Assembly (NCBI GenBank): GCA_951213105.1
Contig: OX578137.1
Coordinates: 60,400,736 to 60,464,735, forward strand
DNA: 64,000 nucleotides
Source: Amaurobius ferox
Lineage: Eukaryota > Arthropoda > Arachnida > Araneae > Amaurobiidae
Direction of reading: 5' to 3'
The position numbers and the translations under genes are program-made. Below are positions 10,593 to 22,625 of this stretch, piece after piece. The notes below the pieces were generated by a model. The model did not search any database. It worked only from the letters and a program-made list of their open reading frames with translations, and was not told where the DNA came from. The first letter of the stretch is position 1, and each line of letters starts with the position of its first letter.

Positions 10593-11476
10593 CTACTTCA
10601 CTCAATAAGTCTCCAGTCTAACTAAGACAAACAATTTTATTTTTTAGAAATTTGACTTTATTCATCAACATACTCTCCTTCAAGAGTGATACATTCATTC
10701 CAACGCTCCTCTAACTTTTCGATGCATTTTTGTGTCTTTGCTCTCAAAATAGGCCTCAGTTTCGGCAATCACTTCTTCATTTGAGCCAAATTTTTGAATA
10801 GAAATCGATCTTTTTTAAGTGTATAGTAATGGATCCATGTTTCATCCATTATCACATTCCGATGCAAGAAATCCTTCTTATCTTGCTTGAACAGCTAGCT
10901 CCAAACAGCGGACGCGTTGTTTATGGTCCGGTGTGAGCAAACGCGGCACCCACTTCGAAAGCAACTTACGCATGCTCAAATTTTCGTGTAAAATTGTAAA
11001 CACACTACCTTCTGATATCTTTAAGGTGTCAGCTATCTCACGCAACTTCACTTTACGGTCTTTCAAAACTATTTTGTGGAGTTTTTTTATGTTTTCCCGA
11101 ACAACTGCCGATTCAGAGCGTTCAGCATCATCGGTGTTTGTACGACTCCGTTTAAATTCAGCATACCAGTCAACAATAGTTGATTTCCCTGATGCAGAGT
11201 CTCCATAACGCTTATCAAGCCACTGTTTGGCTTCAACAGTATTTTTCCCCATCAAAAAACAATATTTTATCAATACACGAAATTCTTTTTTATCCATTGT
11301 TTTGAAAATTACAAAACAGGGGTCACTAAAGCCACTGTTACCTATAAACTAATTGTCAGAATGTCATAAAATTTTGACACGCGTCGTTTGAAGGTTGGTA
11401 TTATCCAGAAATCAAATGGGTCTGTCAACAGTGTTGCCATATATGTGGCATACCGGAGACTTATTGAGTGATGTGT
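10593..11476 (-). mobile_element. mariner-family element, internally deleted, with TIRs
   Basis: TA dinucleotides flank the element (10591-10592 and 11477-11478). The terminal inverted repeats share tcactcaataagtctcc near both ends (10598 on; 11455-11471 reversed). On the minus strand it carries the transposase N-terminus and, after it, short pieces of the catalytic and C-terminal parts with the middle missing. About 880 bp against roughly 1.3 kb for a full mariner. Confidence 0.8.
10878..11297 (-). pseudogene. mariner transposase, N-terminal DNA-binding part
   Basis: 139 residues starting MDKKEFRVLIKYCFLMGKN, with the double helix-turn-helix of mariner transposases: an HTH with STIVDWYAEFKRSRT at about residues 40-55, and a second HTH with LREIADTLKISEGSVFTILHE at about 85-105. 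The frame then continues WVPRLLTPDHKQ, the pre-catalytic linker. Past a frame break, DETWIHYYT holds the first catalytic Asp, then an internal deletion joins it to the C-terminal AETEAYFE stretch. The second and third catalytic acids are gone, so it cannot transpose itself. Confidence 0.85.
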
Positions 11477-11539
11477 TAAGTAGGGAAATATTTTATGCAT
11501 CCAACATTATAAAAAAGAGCATGGCAATTCTATTTTCAG

Positions 11540-11606
11540 AGAAACAGTACGAACGTTAAGAGGAGAAAGATATCACGAGGATATACCAGGAGAAGAATCC
11601 TTTCTG
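11540..11606 (+). CDS. Exon 3 of model: short linker exon
   Basis: 67 bp between acceptor ctattttcag and donor gtaaga. The first base completes the split Glu codon of exon 2, then ETVRTLRGERYHEDIPGEES and FL, ending in phase 0 as exon 4 requires. Its acidic, Pro/Gly-containing sequence would suit a non-helical linker (IF L1) between two coils. It is supported by perfect splice sites and by bridging the phases of exons 2 and 4; transcript evidence would be decisive. Confidence 0.55.
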
Positions 11607-11959
11607 GTAAGACATATAAAAATTCCAAATAGGTACTATTGTAGGATTTTAAGATTTGGAACACAGTTAAACATCGTTCGTTTAGTTTGTATGAATATAA
11701 AATGTAACTGTATAACACTTCGTATACTGTGAGGTATAACGCTTCGCTTACTGTGAGGCATAACGAGATAAATGTTACAGAAATAAATGTTTTGAGTAAG
11801 ATCCTCCAATGAGCATAGCACAGGCATATTGTTTTCAGTTTAGCAAATTTCACTATTTTCAATGTGCACATTGTTCACCGGTTGTCTGTATATGTAATTC
11901 ACTATGGGAATAATTCATTTCTCCCTCTGTCCGTCCGTCTCTGAAACGCCCAACGAGAA

Positions 11960-12304
11960 AATTGGCAATGGATCTTGCGGGATATAGTCAACTTGGCGAC
12001 ATTTTTTATTTTGCGAATTGACGAAAATATTGCAAAATTGACAAAAATGTCGCCAAATCGGCAGAAATGTTGCCAAATTGATAAACATGACATCAAATGA
12101 ATGATATTAATTATGTTTTGAAAGATAATAGTATTGTAATGATGATCCGTTTGTCTATCAGTCCAATCATCCCACTTGGTGACAAATTTGGCGACTTTCT
12201 AAAATGTCGCCAAATGGATCAAAATATGGCCAAATTAATGAAAATGTCGCCAAATCGATAAAAATGCAAATCAATGAAATTAATTGTGTTTTGAAAGAAG
12301 GTAA
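11960..12304 (+). repeat. Helitron-associated cgccaaattga repeat (left part)
   Basis: Many short words such as aaaatgtcgccaaat and ttggcgac recur every 20-40 bp. The same words occur inside the Helitrons (about 4400-4900 and 59950-60450), at 33040-33610, 57740-57850 and 58690-58927. The Tigger element interrupts this copy; it resumes at 14619. Confidence 0.65.
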
Positions 12305-12306
12305 TA

Positions 12307-14616
12307 CAGTGACCGCCGGTTATAAGATTCAGTGGTTATAAGAAACAGCCGTTTATAAGACCCAAAACGACAGAAACAAATACAAACTTCATTTTAACAT
12401 TAAAATTGTGTCGCTTATAAGAAACACGATTCCGCTTATAAGAAACAGTTTTCTACAGAAAATTTGTTGATTTCCTTGCGACGCGGGTGTAAAAAAGAAA
12501 AAAATCCATTTGTTTAAGGTTAACTGAAGGACGAGTTGTTATCTCTTGTCTCTGGGCGTACGGGGAGGGGGTGGGAGTTTGCTATGTAACAAAGGATGAC
12601 AGAGAATTTCTCCGTAGAAAGGCTTAGGGGGAACAACCCCAAACCAGTAAGAAACGAGTTTTAATCTTTTGGCAGTTAAGGAAACATACTGATAAGGAAA
12701 GGCATCTCTGCTTATGCACTCAAATAAGATTCGTACAGCTTTAGTTAGTCATTTTATGTTTTGCTAGTGGAAGCATGTCGCAAAAGAGAAAAACCCTTAC
12801 TTTGCTTGAAAAGCAAAGTTTACTTAAAAAGTATGATTCTCTACCTCTGTGTAGTCAAAGAGAAGCTGCTTCTGCATTAGAAATTCCGCACTCAACATTA
12901 TGTAAAATCCTGAAAGGCAGAAATGAAATTTTGACGCCAAATTGTAATCTTCAAAGAAAACGGAAACGAGAAGGAAAGGCAGCTGCTATAGAGGAAGCAC
13001 TCTTACAATGGTTTTCTAACGCCAGATTAAAGAACGCTCCTATCAGTAGGGCAATTTTACTGAAAAAAGCAGAAAATTTTGCGGAAAAATTAGGAGAAAA
13101 AGAGTTCCGTGCGACTGATGGTTGGTTAAGCCGCTGGAAAGAACGAAATAACATTGTGTACAAAAAAAATTATGGAGAGAAGCAGGACGCGGACTCCGAG
13201 TCGGCATCTTCATGGATTACGCAAAGCTTACCACCTCTATTAGAAAAATACGCTCCTCATCAAATTTTTAACACTGACGAGACTGGGCTCTATTTTAGAG
13301 CGATGCCCGAGTATACAATGATGTTCAAAAATGATCTATCCTCCGTTGGAAAAAAACAAAAAGATCGAGTTACAGTTCTGTTAACAACGAATATGACGGG
13401 AACTGTAAAAAAGAGCCCTTTAGTTATTGGCAAAAGCAAACGTCCGCGCTGTTTAAGTGGAATAAAAAAATTGCCAGTGATCTACGAAAATTCAAAGAAT
13501 GCCTGGATGACAAGTAGAATTTTTGAAGACTTTTTGTTAAAGTGGGACAGGGAACTGATGGGAAGAGAAAAAATTCTTTTAATCCTTGACAACTGTTCGG
13601 CTCATCCTGTAGTACAGCTGACAAACATTGAACTTTGTTTTTTGCCACCCAATACAACTTCCATCATACAGCCTCTTGACCAAGGAATTATTAAAGCATT
13701 TAAAACCCTGTATCGGTCAAATTTGCGACAGAAAATAGTAGATGCAATTGATGAAGAGAAAGGATCGGCTTGCGAAATAAGCAAGAAAATAACCTTGCTT
13801 GATGCTATCCATATGATCGCAGGCGCATGGAAAAATGTTTCTGACATATGCATTTTTAATTGCTTCCGTAAAGCAGGATTTTTGAAAAATAATGTTGACA
13901 TACCAGCAGAAGATGTAGAAGAATTAGAAGCACATTTCGAAGAATGGATTCACATCGATGAAAATTTACAAACATCTGAAGAAAAAAGTGATGATGACAT
14001 AGTGGCGGAAATTCAGAATGTTTGCAATGAAGAAGAAAATGAAGACGACGTTCCACAAGAAGAAAATTTTCCTACAGCCAAACAGTCGCGAGAAGCCCTA
14101 ACTATAATTAGAAAAACTCTTGAACATAGAGGGGCATCAGAAAAAGTTTATGGACTATTTTATGATTTAGAAATGGATGTACGTAAACTAATCACAGACT
14201 CATTAGCACAAACAACACTGGATAAATTTTTTGCTGTTCCTCAGTAATAGATTACGGTATGTATGAAAATGTACTATGCTCTTATACATAAATGAACGAC
14301 CTATGAGTTTTACTTTTTATTCTTATTTAATTACATACTAGTATATGCATACATATAGATAATATTTTAAGTTGTAAGGCTTAATTCGTAAAATAAGAAA
14401 TATTTTTGAATGCAAAACTCAATTTACAAATGTATTATGTATGTACTAATATTTTACTTATATACATTTATCTTTTAAATTCTGTAAAATTGTGTTCAAT
14501 AGTTAGTATTTACAATGGAAGAACGATATTTAAAAAATTTCCGGATTTAAGAAACAACTGCTTATAAGAAACAAAACGAGCGAAACGAACGTGTTTCTTA
14601 TAAGCGGCGGTCACTG
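12307..14616 (+). mobile_element. Tigger/pogo-type DNA transposon, apparently intact
   Basis: 2,310 bp. Terminal inverted repeats begin CAGTGACCGCCGGTTATAAG at the left and end CTTATAAGCGGCGGTCACTG at the right. Both sides are flanked by a duplicated TA (12305-12306, 14617-14618). Sub-terminal ttataagaaac words are repeated on both sides. The internal transposase frame is uninterrupted. The host repeat on both sides joins cleanly across the insertion (gtaata / tattgtaataatg). Confidence 0.92.
12775..14247 (+). CDS. Tigger/pogo (jerky-CENP-B-like) transposase
   Basis: 490 residues, no internal stop. Domain order: CENP-B/Psq helix-turn-helix (residues 5-52, with QREAASALEIPHSTL); a basic stretch (61-68); Tc5/CENP-B second HTH (about 72-135, with FRATDGWLSRWKERNNI); then the DDE_1 catalytic domain with IFNTDETGLYF (Asp168), ILLILDNCSAHP (Asp272) and TTSIIQPLDQGIIKAFK (Asp302), giving the DDD triad with 29 residues between the last two. 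The C-terminal part is acidic (residues about 380-440). It should excise and reinsert the element at TA sites in the nucleus. Length and motifs are complete for the family, so activity is possible but unproven. Start chosen as the first Met, in the frame that directly precedes the HTH. Confidence 0.93.
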   Translation: MSQKRKTLTLLEKQSLLKKYDSLPLCSQREAASALEIPHSTLCKILKGRNEILTPNCNLQRKRKREGKAAAIEEALLQWFSNARLKNAPISRAILLKKAENFAEKLGEKEFRATDGWLSRWKERNNIVYKKNYGEKQDADSESASSWITQSLPPLLEKYAPHQIFNTDETGLYFRAMPEYTMMFKNDLSSVGKKQKDRVTVLLTTNMTGTVKKSPLVIGKSKRPRCLSGIKKLPVIYENSKNAWMTSRIFEDFLLKWDRELMGREKILLILDNCSAHPVVQLTNIELCFLPPNTTSIIQPLDQGIIKAFKTLYRSNLRQKIVDAIDEEKGSACEISKKITLLDAIHMIAGAWKNVSDICIFNCFRKAGFLKNNVDIPAEDVEELEAHFEEWIHIDENLQTSEEKSDDDIVAEIQNVCNEEENEDDVPQEENFPTAKQSREALTIIRKTLEHRGASEKVYGLFYDLEMDVRKLITDSLAQTTLDKFFAVPQ

Positions 14617-14618
14617 TA

Positions 14619-15075
14619 TTGTAATAATGTTTTGGTAGCATTGGTCTGTTAGTCCAACTGTCCCACTTTCCGATAAATTTGGAGACTGTTATAATTTAAC
14701 AAAATTGTCGCCAAATTGATAAAATGACACTAAACTAATGAAATTGACCATAAACTAATGAAAATGACTCCTAATTGACGAAAATTCAGTGTATTGCAAA
14801 ATTAAATTCAATTTCCTTGATAATCCCTGTCGTTTTGTGGGAATTAAATAATACTTTTTGTAAATTCGCTTGCAAACAGGACCAGAATGTTTGCAAGCAA
14901 ATACAAAATATTTTCGCAATACAAAATATTCTCCAGATCTGTGGAGATAATTTTGTATTGCGAGAACTTAGATTTTTACACATCTTTTTAAGATAATATT
15001 TTAGTAGAATGTTTTGAATAACAATGCCATTTAAAATACTCTAGGAGTTTGCATATAATTGTGAATTTGCACATT
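14619..15075 (+). repeat. Helitron-associated repeat (right part)
   Basis: Continuation of the repeat interrupted by the Tigger element. It includes ttgtcgccaaattga words and a stretch near 14985-15070 resembling the 3' third of the intact Helitron (agaat.ttttga, catgccatttaaaatact-type words), but no hairpin-CTAG end is seen. Confidence 0.55.
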
Positions 15076-16581
15076 TCTGAGAGATGGATTACTAGATAAG
15101 CCGTCCAATGTTTGTAGTAATAAATTTCTTAACTGTTTTAGGTGTCTGATTATATGTTACATTTGAACCCTTCTAAATATTGTTCACATTGTAACAATAA
15201 CTAACATTGTGACGTTAAGCGGAAGGTTAACGGAATAAAGTCGTCAAAAACAAAATTTATGAATATTTTCCAGATTTCCGAATTACTTTGACAATTTCTT
15301 ATCTGATCAGGGTTAATGTGTTGAACTGTTGAAAAATAATTAACGAAAATGTATGCTACTACAGGAGACTTAGATTCTGTTCGCTCTACTTCGAAACTGC
15401 TTTAAAACTTTAAACGCAATAAACGTAGTTCTTATTCGATTTGCTTAGCATTTCAGTAAGTAAAAAGTTTTGCAAAGGATAAGGAAAACTTGAGCAACGA
15501 GTAGAATAAAATTCAGCATACAGCTGCTTCCAGGATACGCTAAATTCCCTTCGCCAGTGCTAGTTAACCAACAAATCCGAAGTCAAAATGACGAAATAGA
15601 AGAAACAGAGTGTACACACAGAGAGCACAGTTGACCTCGTCTTTTCAGGTTCGGTAATTGGCTTTAGACAAATACATGCAATTTGAAAGTTTATTAAAAT
15701 TAAATGCTAAATTTTTTCATATAACTTTTATTCCGATGGGAGGTATTTTTTGAAAAATAGGAGGGGCGAATTTTTATATGTTCCCTTGGGCAAAAAAGTT
15801 CAATTGGAAAAAGTTGCGCTGTACTCGTACACGTCTAAAGAAAAATATGAAGAAAAATCTTCAATATTCAAGGAGGTATTGAATTTTTGTTGTAAATAAC
15901 ATTTATGGTTAGGCTATCTTTAGCTAAAATCAGAGCGTTGCGAAAAATGTAAGTACTTTGGACGCTGAACTATGAACTAACTATAAGAAGTTATCTGTAG
16001 CTCTTTGAAAGACTTACAAGTACATGTAATTGGATTTTGGATCAGATTCTTAGTTTTAGAAATATAGTAGTAATAATTTTGATATTCTAATATTTTGAAC
16101 TATTAAAATTTTGAATTATTATGTTATTCGCACAAAACCATTTGGTTGCATTATACTGAAGCCACTGCCGATTTCCCTCTGTAAATACAAGGTCAGCTGC
16201 AAGTAACATTAAACAGATATGTTGCATGAAGTATAGTTTTAATTTGGAGTACGTGGCTGCAGCGCAAGTCAACAATTAGAGAAAATCGTCGATTCGTCGA
16301 ATCGAGGGAAATCCGATTCTAATTTTCCTTATTTTGGTATATTTTTGAGTTACTTCTATTGTAAATATCTTCATGACTATTGCAGATAATTTCACCGTTT
16401 TTTTCTTCTTTAGCCTAATTTCTGTATAGCGACACTTTTTCTAATTGAACTCTTTTTTCTTAGGGGATCCATTTTGTATTAAACGTGCAAACTTCCTGAT
16501 AGGTAAAGCAGGAGAAAGCTAGTTAGTTGGGCATCCGTCTTGTAAGATTACATTTTGAGCAAACAGCGCAAGTGCAATATA
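15076..16581. other. Unassigned intronic sequence
   Basis: About 1.5 kb of AT-rich sequence. I see no coding frame, repeat partner or RNA gene in it. Confidence 0.4.
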
Positions 16582-18563
16582 TACAAGAAAGATCAATCAT
16601 GCATAAGCATTGATTATGAAACGCTTTCCAATTGAAATGCAATTTCATTTAAAAATCTCTAAAATGTGATACAGTCAGTGGTGATATCTTTTATATTATC
16701 ACAGTACTACAGTAATTTATTATATTTAAACATTTAAAACTGTATCGAAATATAAATAATCTGATTCTGTATGCAAAATCAATGAATATTTCATTCATAT
16801 AACTTGTATTCCAGACTCCAGAGCTAAATAATTTTGTGTGAAAAAAATTCAGCAATTCTTATGTAACTCACCTTACAATCGCTAGAGATATTTCCATTCC
16901 GCATAAGTTAAAATTAGGCTTCGTTGAAGAAATAATAAAAGTTTAGGGATCATTTAAAATCACAACTATTGTAATTGCGTATAAGCACGGAATTTAGATA
17001 CACAGATAATACACAGATAATATATATGTGTGTGTGTGTGTGTGTATTCAAAGTATTGAAATCGTGCCGAAGATCGGAACTCGAATTTTCGAAGGATCTA
17101 CACGTTTTGGGACTTCTAGAACACGAAAAAACTATTTTTAGGAAGTCGTCTCTGTGTGTAACGGTGTATCTGTGTGTGTTTCTGTGTGTCTGTGAGGATA
17201 TTGCATCTACTCTAACTGAAAAACTAATGGACCGAATTTCATAAAATTTGGTAGGTAAGTTTTTTGTGGGAATCCCTGATGTTCATTAGATTATAGTACG
17301 ATTAGTAATAAAAGAATCTGCCTTCTTTGCGAAATGGCCGGCAGAAATTGTCTTTATCTACTCTAGCTGAAAACTAATAGAACAAATTTAACAAAATTTG
17401 GTGTATAATATTTCAATAACCTACAAGCGATTTATATACCAAATTAAATATAAAAATAAAAGTTAAATATAAAAATAAAAGACTGCGTGTGCTCAATTAT
17501 ATCAATTAAATTCCTATTTTATACGTGATTTTTGACAATAAAAAGAATAAGACTAACCCCATTACTCTAGAACTAGCCGTTCTTGAGATATTTTAGTTTT
17601 TTCGCGTTTTCGCTACGCCACCTTTGACAATAAGTTCAGCTATCAAATGAGAACCAAATTTAAGTTTAACGTGCAAATTCAATGTCATTTAAAATACTTA
17701 TGGCTGATATTTTGTGCAGATAAACTGAAATTATTATTGAAGAAATAAAAAGAATGTGAATATGAGTCTGCAGGGAAAGACATGTGCTGCCCGCATCAGA
17801 ATTTTAACATTATTACAACAGTGATTTATAGAAGTGAATGAGGATTATTTGCAGGCCATTTCTAAAAAAAATGTAGGATCTATAGTTAAAGATCCACCAT
17901 CTTTTTGTAGAATAAAATGTTCTACAAATTTAAGTTGTGTACCAAATTTTAACTCTCTAGGACGTAGGAAAGTGCATTAAAAATGTCATCAAATAAGTAT
18001 ATCATGAAAAGTTATATAAAATTAAAAAAAATTTGAAAAATTGTTATTTACCAAATTTACTTTAAAATGTGAAGTCTCTCTTATATACAAAATAATTAAA
18101 CTCTTGGAAAGATATTTATTATATAATATATCCCTTTTATCTTTCTGGAGGATATCGCAAAAGTCAGAATTTAATTAAATTTGTTTTTCTCCCTATATTA
18201 AATAATTTTTAATTAAAAAACTACCTAACATATTTTATTGAAATGCTTTTTATATATTTTATGGGACAATGTGAATATTTCCTAAAAATTTCGAAGTAAT
18301 TTGTGAATTTTAAATTTGCTTAAAAAATGTTTGAAAAATTAGGTCCCATAGGGTTCAATGTATTTCATTTTTTCAATCCGGGTTCAATAAAAAACTAATT
18401 GGGTGATATTATTTATTTATTCCCATAGGTCCCACGGACCGTCTGAAAAATATACTAAAATTTCATTTTGATAAAGTCATTTTTACGGCAGTTATCGTGC
18501 TAACGGACAGACAGACAGAATGAACAAAGTCATAAACACTTTTCAACTAATGTTGTAAAGTGT
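16582..18563 (+). repeat. Interspersed repeat family R2, copy 1 (split by R1)
   Basis: Starts with caagaaagatcaatcatgc and ends with the hairpin-like aacacttttcaact...gttgtaaagtgtt, preceded by ggacagacagacag. An R1 repeat is inserted at about 17000-17815. Copy 2 follows directly, so the two are head to tail. No coding capacity is seen. Confidence 0.65.
17000..17815 (+). repeat. Repeat family R1 inserted in R2
   Basis: Begins with a (TG)n run and cgaactcgaattttcga-type words. It holds sub-repeats around ctaactgaaaaactaatgg and aatttcataaaatttggta, and ends near ctgcagggaaagacatgtgc. Orientation is opposite to the R1 copies at 24, 46-49 and 53 kb. Confidence 0.65.
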
Positions 18564-19886
18564 TAACAAGAAAGATCAATCACGCTTAAAGCATTGATTA
18601 TGAAACACTTTCAAACTTCAATGCAATTTTATTTAAACATGTCTAAAATGCAATACATCCCTCGGTAATATTTTAAAACTAATCACAATGCTACATTAAT
18701 TTATTATATTTGAAACCTTAAGCCTTCATCGAAAAAAATGAACTTCATTCAAATGACGGCATTGAAATATAAATTGCCTGGTTTAAACATCTCTAAAATG
18801 TGATACATTCTTAGGTAATAATTTTAGAATTATCGTAATACTACGATAATTTATTATATTTGAAAACTTCATCGAAAACAACTGAAATTCATTCAAATGA
18901 CGTCATAGAAAAAATAACACGCCTGACTCTCTCTATAAAAGCAGCATTTCATTCATAAATAATTTCCCATTTATGTCATTCATCACAATACTATAATAAT
19001 TTATTTTACTTAAAAATTAAGGCCATGGAGCTACAAGAAATTAAACTCTATGCGTAAAACTTCATCGAAAATAATCGTCCTTCTTTTTGTAAAATCAATG
19101 AATATTTCATTCATATCAGCTATGCAGACTCCATGAACTAAATGATTTTGTGTTAAAGAAATACAGCAATTCTAATACAACTCATTCTACATATTTTGCT
19201 GTTTACATTTTATATAGGTGAAAAATAGGCTTCGTTGTAGAAATAATCAAATTTGGATGAGCATTTAAACTCAAATATATTGTAATTGTGTTGTTTCAGT
19301 ATGTAGATTCACAGAATTTAAACAAAAATAAAGTGGTTTTAGGATGGATACAACACTCAATATGAATTAAAAAGAACTTCTTGTCTCAAAATCACGATTT
19401 TGAGACAAGATGGATGCCATATATCATTTTAAAGTGGATGACGTGATCTTTTCATATCATGGTCACGTGATCGCTTCATATAAGATGTGTTATTAATATT
19501 TTAATTTTTATTGAAAAAACTACTGAATATATTTCGCTGAAATTTTTTTTTTATATATTTTATGGAACAATGTGAATATTACCTAAAAATTTCGAAGCAA
19601 TTTGTGAATTTTAAATCCGCTTAAAATTTTTTTGAAAAATTAGGACCCATAGGGCTAAATGTATTTCATTTTTTCAACCCGGGTTCAATCCAAAACTAAT
19701 TGGGTGATATTATTAATTTATATTCCTATAGGTCCTACAGACCGTCTGAACAACGTACTAAAATTTCATTTTGACTAAGTCATTTTAACGGCAGTTATCG
19801 TGCTAACGGACAGACAGACAGACAGACAGACAGACAGGCAGAATGAACAAAATCATAAACACTTTTCAACTTTGTTGTAAAGTGTT
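18564..19886 (+). repeat. Interspersed repeat family R2, copy 2
   Basis: Same start (aacaagaaagatcaatcac) and same end (aacacttttcaactttgttg then taaagtgtt) as copy 1, uninterrupted and about 1.3 kb. An inverted copy lies at 62443-63748. A (GACA)n tract sits near the end (19808-19838). The terminal word forms a short perfect stem, so a hairpin end is likely. Confidence 0.75.
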
Positions 19887-19939
19887 AATAAAATGAAGTT
19901 CAGTTAGATTTAAATCAAATTTGGTGTACTAATGTGTTG

Positions 19940-19940
<1 letters not shown>

Positions 19941-19968
<28 letters not shown>
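19941..19968. repeat. (AT)n microsatellite
   Basis: Pure TA run in intron 3. The rest of 19888-20342 shows nothing recognisable. Confidence 0.9.
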
Positions 19969-19972
<4 letters not shown>

Positions 19973-20342
19973 ACAGTAAGTTTAAAAACAATTATATTGA
20001 ACATGTTTAGATAGTTCATAGTTAAGTTATGTAACTTTCTAAAATTTTGTGTTTCGAAAGGTTCTTATCAAATTTATTATATTGAGAACTCTTATAACGT
20101 GTAGATCAAATTGAATGGGATATCTTACAAGCCACAAAGAAATTATGCATAGTGCATACTTTTCGGATGTGAAACGCGAAATTTGTAACCATCGAAATGA
20201 GAGAGAAGCATACTTATTTTAAAAATAATTTTTGATAATTTTATCTTATTTAGAAAAAATCTCATAGTATAGAATATCGAAGTCAAAATAAGTATCTCGC
20301 TTCTCTCATTCAATTATTAAGCTTAATATATTGGTATTTTAG

Positions 20343-20567
20343 GATGAAATGAAAGTTCAGCTAAATACGAGCCGACAGAAGCAAAGCAGTCTTCTGGAGG
20401 AGAAGGAACGGGATCAAAAACTTGTTGAACGATTACAGGAAGACCTAAGAAAGCAACAGAAAGAGCTCTTAGAACTTCATGAGCAACATCTGAAAGAATA
20501 TGCAGATATTGCTAAGGACATTGAACTCGAAGATGGCATAAAGCAGTTCGTGCTGCAAAGGATAGAG
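20343..20567 (+). CDS. Exon 4 of model: coiled coil (coil 1B-like)
   Basis: Acceptor ggtattttag, donor gttaga, 75 codons, phase 0 at both ends. It reads DEMKVQLNTSRQKQSSLLEE, then a continuous Glu/Lys/Gln/Leu heptad pattern (LVERLQEDLRKQQKELLEL) to FVLQRIE. The whole exon is predicted as an alpha-helical coiled coil from its heptads, with a slight break around AKDIELEDG. There are no catalytic motifs. Position after the linker exon suits coil 1B of an IF rod, although shorter than usual. Confidence 0.7.
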
Positions 20568-22625
20568 GTTAGAGATATAAGACTTGCTTTACTAATTTGG
20601 CTTACCAATTTTGTGTTTTGAGAAGATTGAGACTCTCGGTCTCATTTAAATTTCTTTGGGATTTGTTGTAATTGGGACTAGATTCAAAATTTTTTTGTTA
20701 TCGCGAGTTTTTTTCTTAATTCTGCAAATGCTTATTGAGTCAAGTACTGGATTAAGGTTATGCAAGAATTGGAACCCTATCTGGATGCAACTTAAAGTTG
20801 TTACTTATTCCATTTGTCTAGAAGACTTGGTATACACGAGTAAACGACTGACTTTGTCTAATAAATCGAGAGGAGATGTCTTAGAGAGGATATTCTAAAG
20901 CTAACTGTAAAACATATGGGTAACATGAATTTAGTAATTAAAAAATAGACGGAACACTCGATGGTAGAATATGATAACCAGGATTTCTTTGGAACATCGA
21001 TGACACCTGTATTTCTTAAGTGCCACTGGCTTATTCAGTTAAACGAGGAGACATCCATGACGTCAGTGACATAGAGTAATGGTCAACCGGTCTATTAATT
21101 AGTTTCTTTAGAGTGTAGGCTCAGCCTCCTAAAGTGTTGTCCAGTTATAATTGTCACACTCCATGACTTGAAGACTTCGCCTAAATTAGATTAGGTGGTC
21201 TAATGCCTATGTTGTGTAACGGTAAACATGCATGATCAATTCTGGGTTCAGATCGGAAGTATCAACCCGAATTTGTCATTCCATGTGTACCAGAAATTGG
21301 CTACAAAAGTGTCAAACTGAGATCTTCAGATCCTAGACTGTGACGCAATAGTCTTTGAATTTGACAGACTCAATTTTTGGATCTTCCTACACACGTTTTG
21401 ATAGCTCGATCAATTTTTGATATTCTTCTTTGTTTGTTGCAGTATTCTGTATTTTTCATCTTCAATGGTACAGGTGCAGATTTACGGCTGAAAACCATGT
21501 TTACAGTGGCTGGATAAACATGCCAATGTTATATAATTACTTTCTACTGCTTGCAGTAAAATAAGTGCTTTGGTATCTCCCACCGATTTCAAACGTGCAT
21601 TTTCTCCCAATTTTCTAGAAGATGAGCCGTACTTTACTATCCCTGTTTTGTCGAACATGGCAAATTAGTACAGTACAGGGACATTGTTGAGATTCTAGTT
21701 AGCATCATACATAAGTAAACAATGAAAATAAAAAAATCCTACAAACTTTTTATTATAAATATAAGTGTACAGGGGATAAAATTACTGAACCAAACTATTG
21801 AGAACTTTTGTCAAAATATAGACGATGCGTCAAAAATAATGAGCGATAATTATTTCATTGAACATCACTCGAATTTAGTCAAGCAATTGAACATACGTGT
21901 GCGACACTAGCGCTACGTGGAAATAGCCCGTCTTTCATTAGCGTGGCTTCCCGGTGAGGCGACTCTCCTTGAATTACCTTACCGTCTTTCAATGTTGACA
22001 GTTTCTTTTACTTAGCCAGATCCAACAGAAATAGAGCCTGGTACAAAAATATCTGAACCTCGAACCGACCCTAAAACATAAATCTTAAACAGGCCCTAAA
22101 ACGACTAAATTTTGAGCCGGCCCTAAAACATCGAAGTCTTGAACCTGCTCGATATATTATTTTTCTAATACAGTGGAACCACAAAACCGAGATTTAAAGA
22201 TGCATAGGTGGTGGCTGAGTAGAAGCTTTTAAAAACTGATTTATTTCTTGAGACTTTGATTACAATATCTATCTTAATCCCAAGTCCAAGAAGCTGAAAT
22301 GACAACTTCTTTTTAAGGAGAAGAAACTATAGAAAAATGTTAGGAGAATATATATTTGTTCAAAATAGCATTAAGTAGTGCTTAAGTAACTTATTGAGAA
22401 AAGAAACGGTAACTTGCAACTGTAACGCCCAGTAATTTTCACAAGTAACTGTAGCGTTGATTTAGTTCTTTACTAATGCAGTAACGGTAACTTACTTACT
22501 CCTTACACGTTCAAAGTAACTTTACCCAATTTTGGTTATAATCCCTTCCTTCCCAACGTCAGCAGAAGAATCATAATGCAAATCATGACAATGCAGAATA
22601 TGATTTTTTGTTTCCCCTCCAACAG
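20568..22625 (+). other. Intron 4
   Basis: GT-AG intron of 2 kb with no recognised transposase. A possible Pol III-type pair of boxes lies at about 21212-21265 (gtgtaacggtaaaca ... gggttcagatc), perhaps a tRNA-derived SINE remnant. Near 22400-22510 short words such as gtaacggtaactt recur. Otherwise nothing is seen. Confidence 0.4.

Larger units (their letters stand above)
7946..11539 (+). other. Intron 2
   Basis: GT-AG intron of 3.6 kb. It carries a Penelope-like 3' fragment, an inverted-repeat element and a mariner remnant, listed separately. 7946-8721 shows nothing recognisable apart from a short (AAAT)n run near 8478-8498. Confidence 0.5.
11607..20342 (+). other. Intron 3 (8.7 kb)
   Basis: GT-AG intron filled by a Helitron-related repeat split by a Tigger transposon, then R2 and R1 repeats. 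No further exon is required by the reading-frame phases of exons 3 and 4. Confidence 0.5.
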
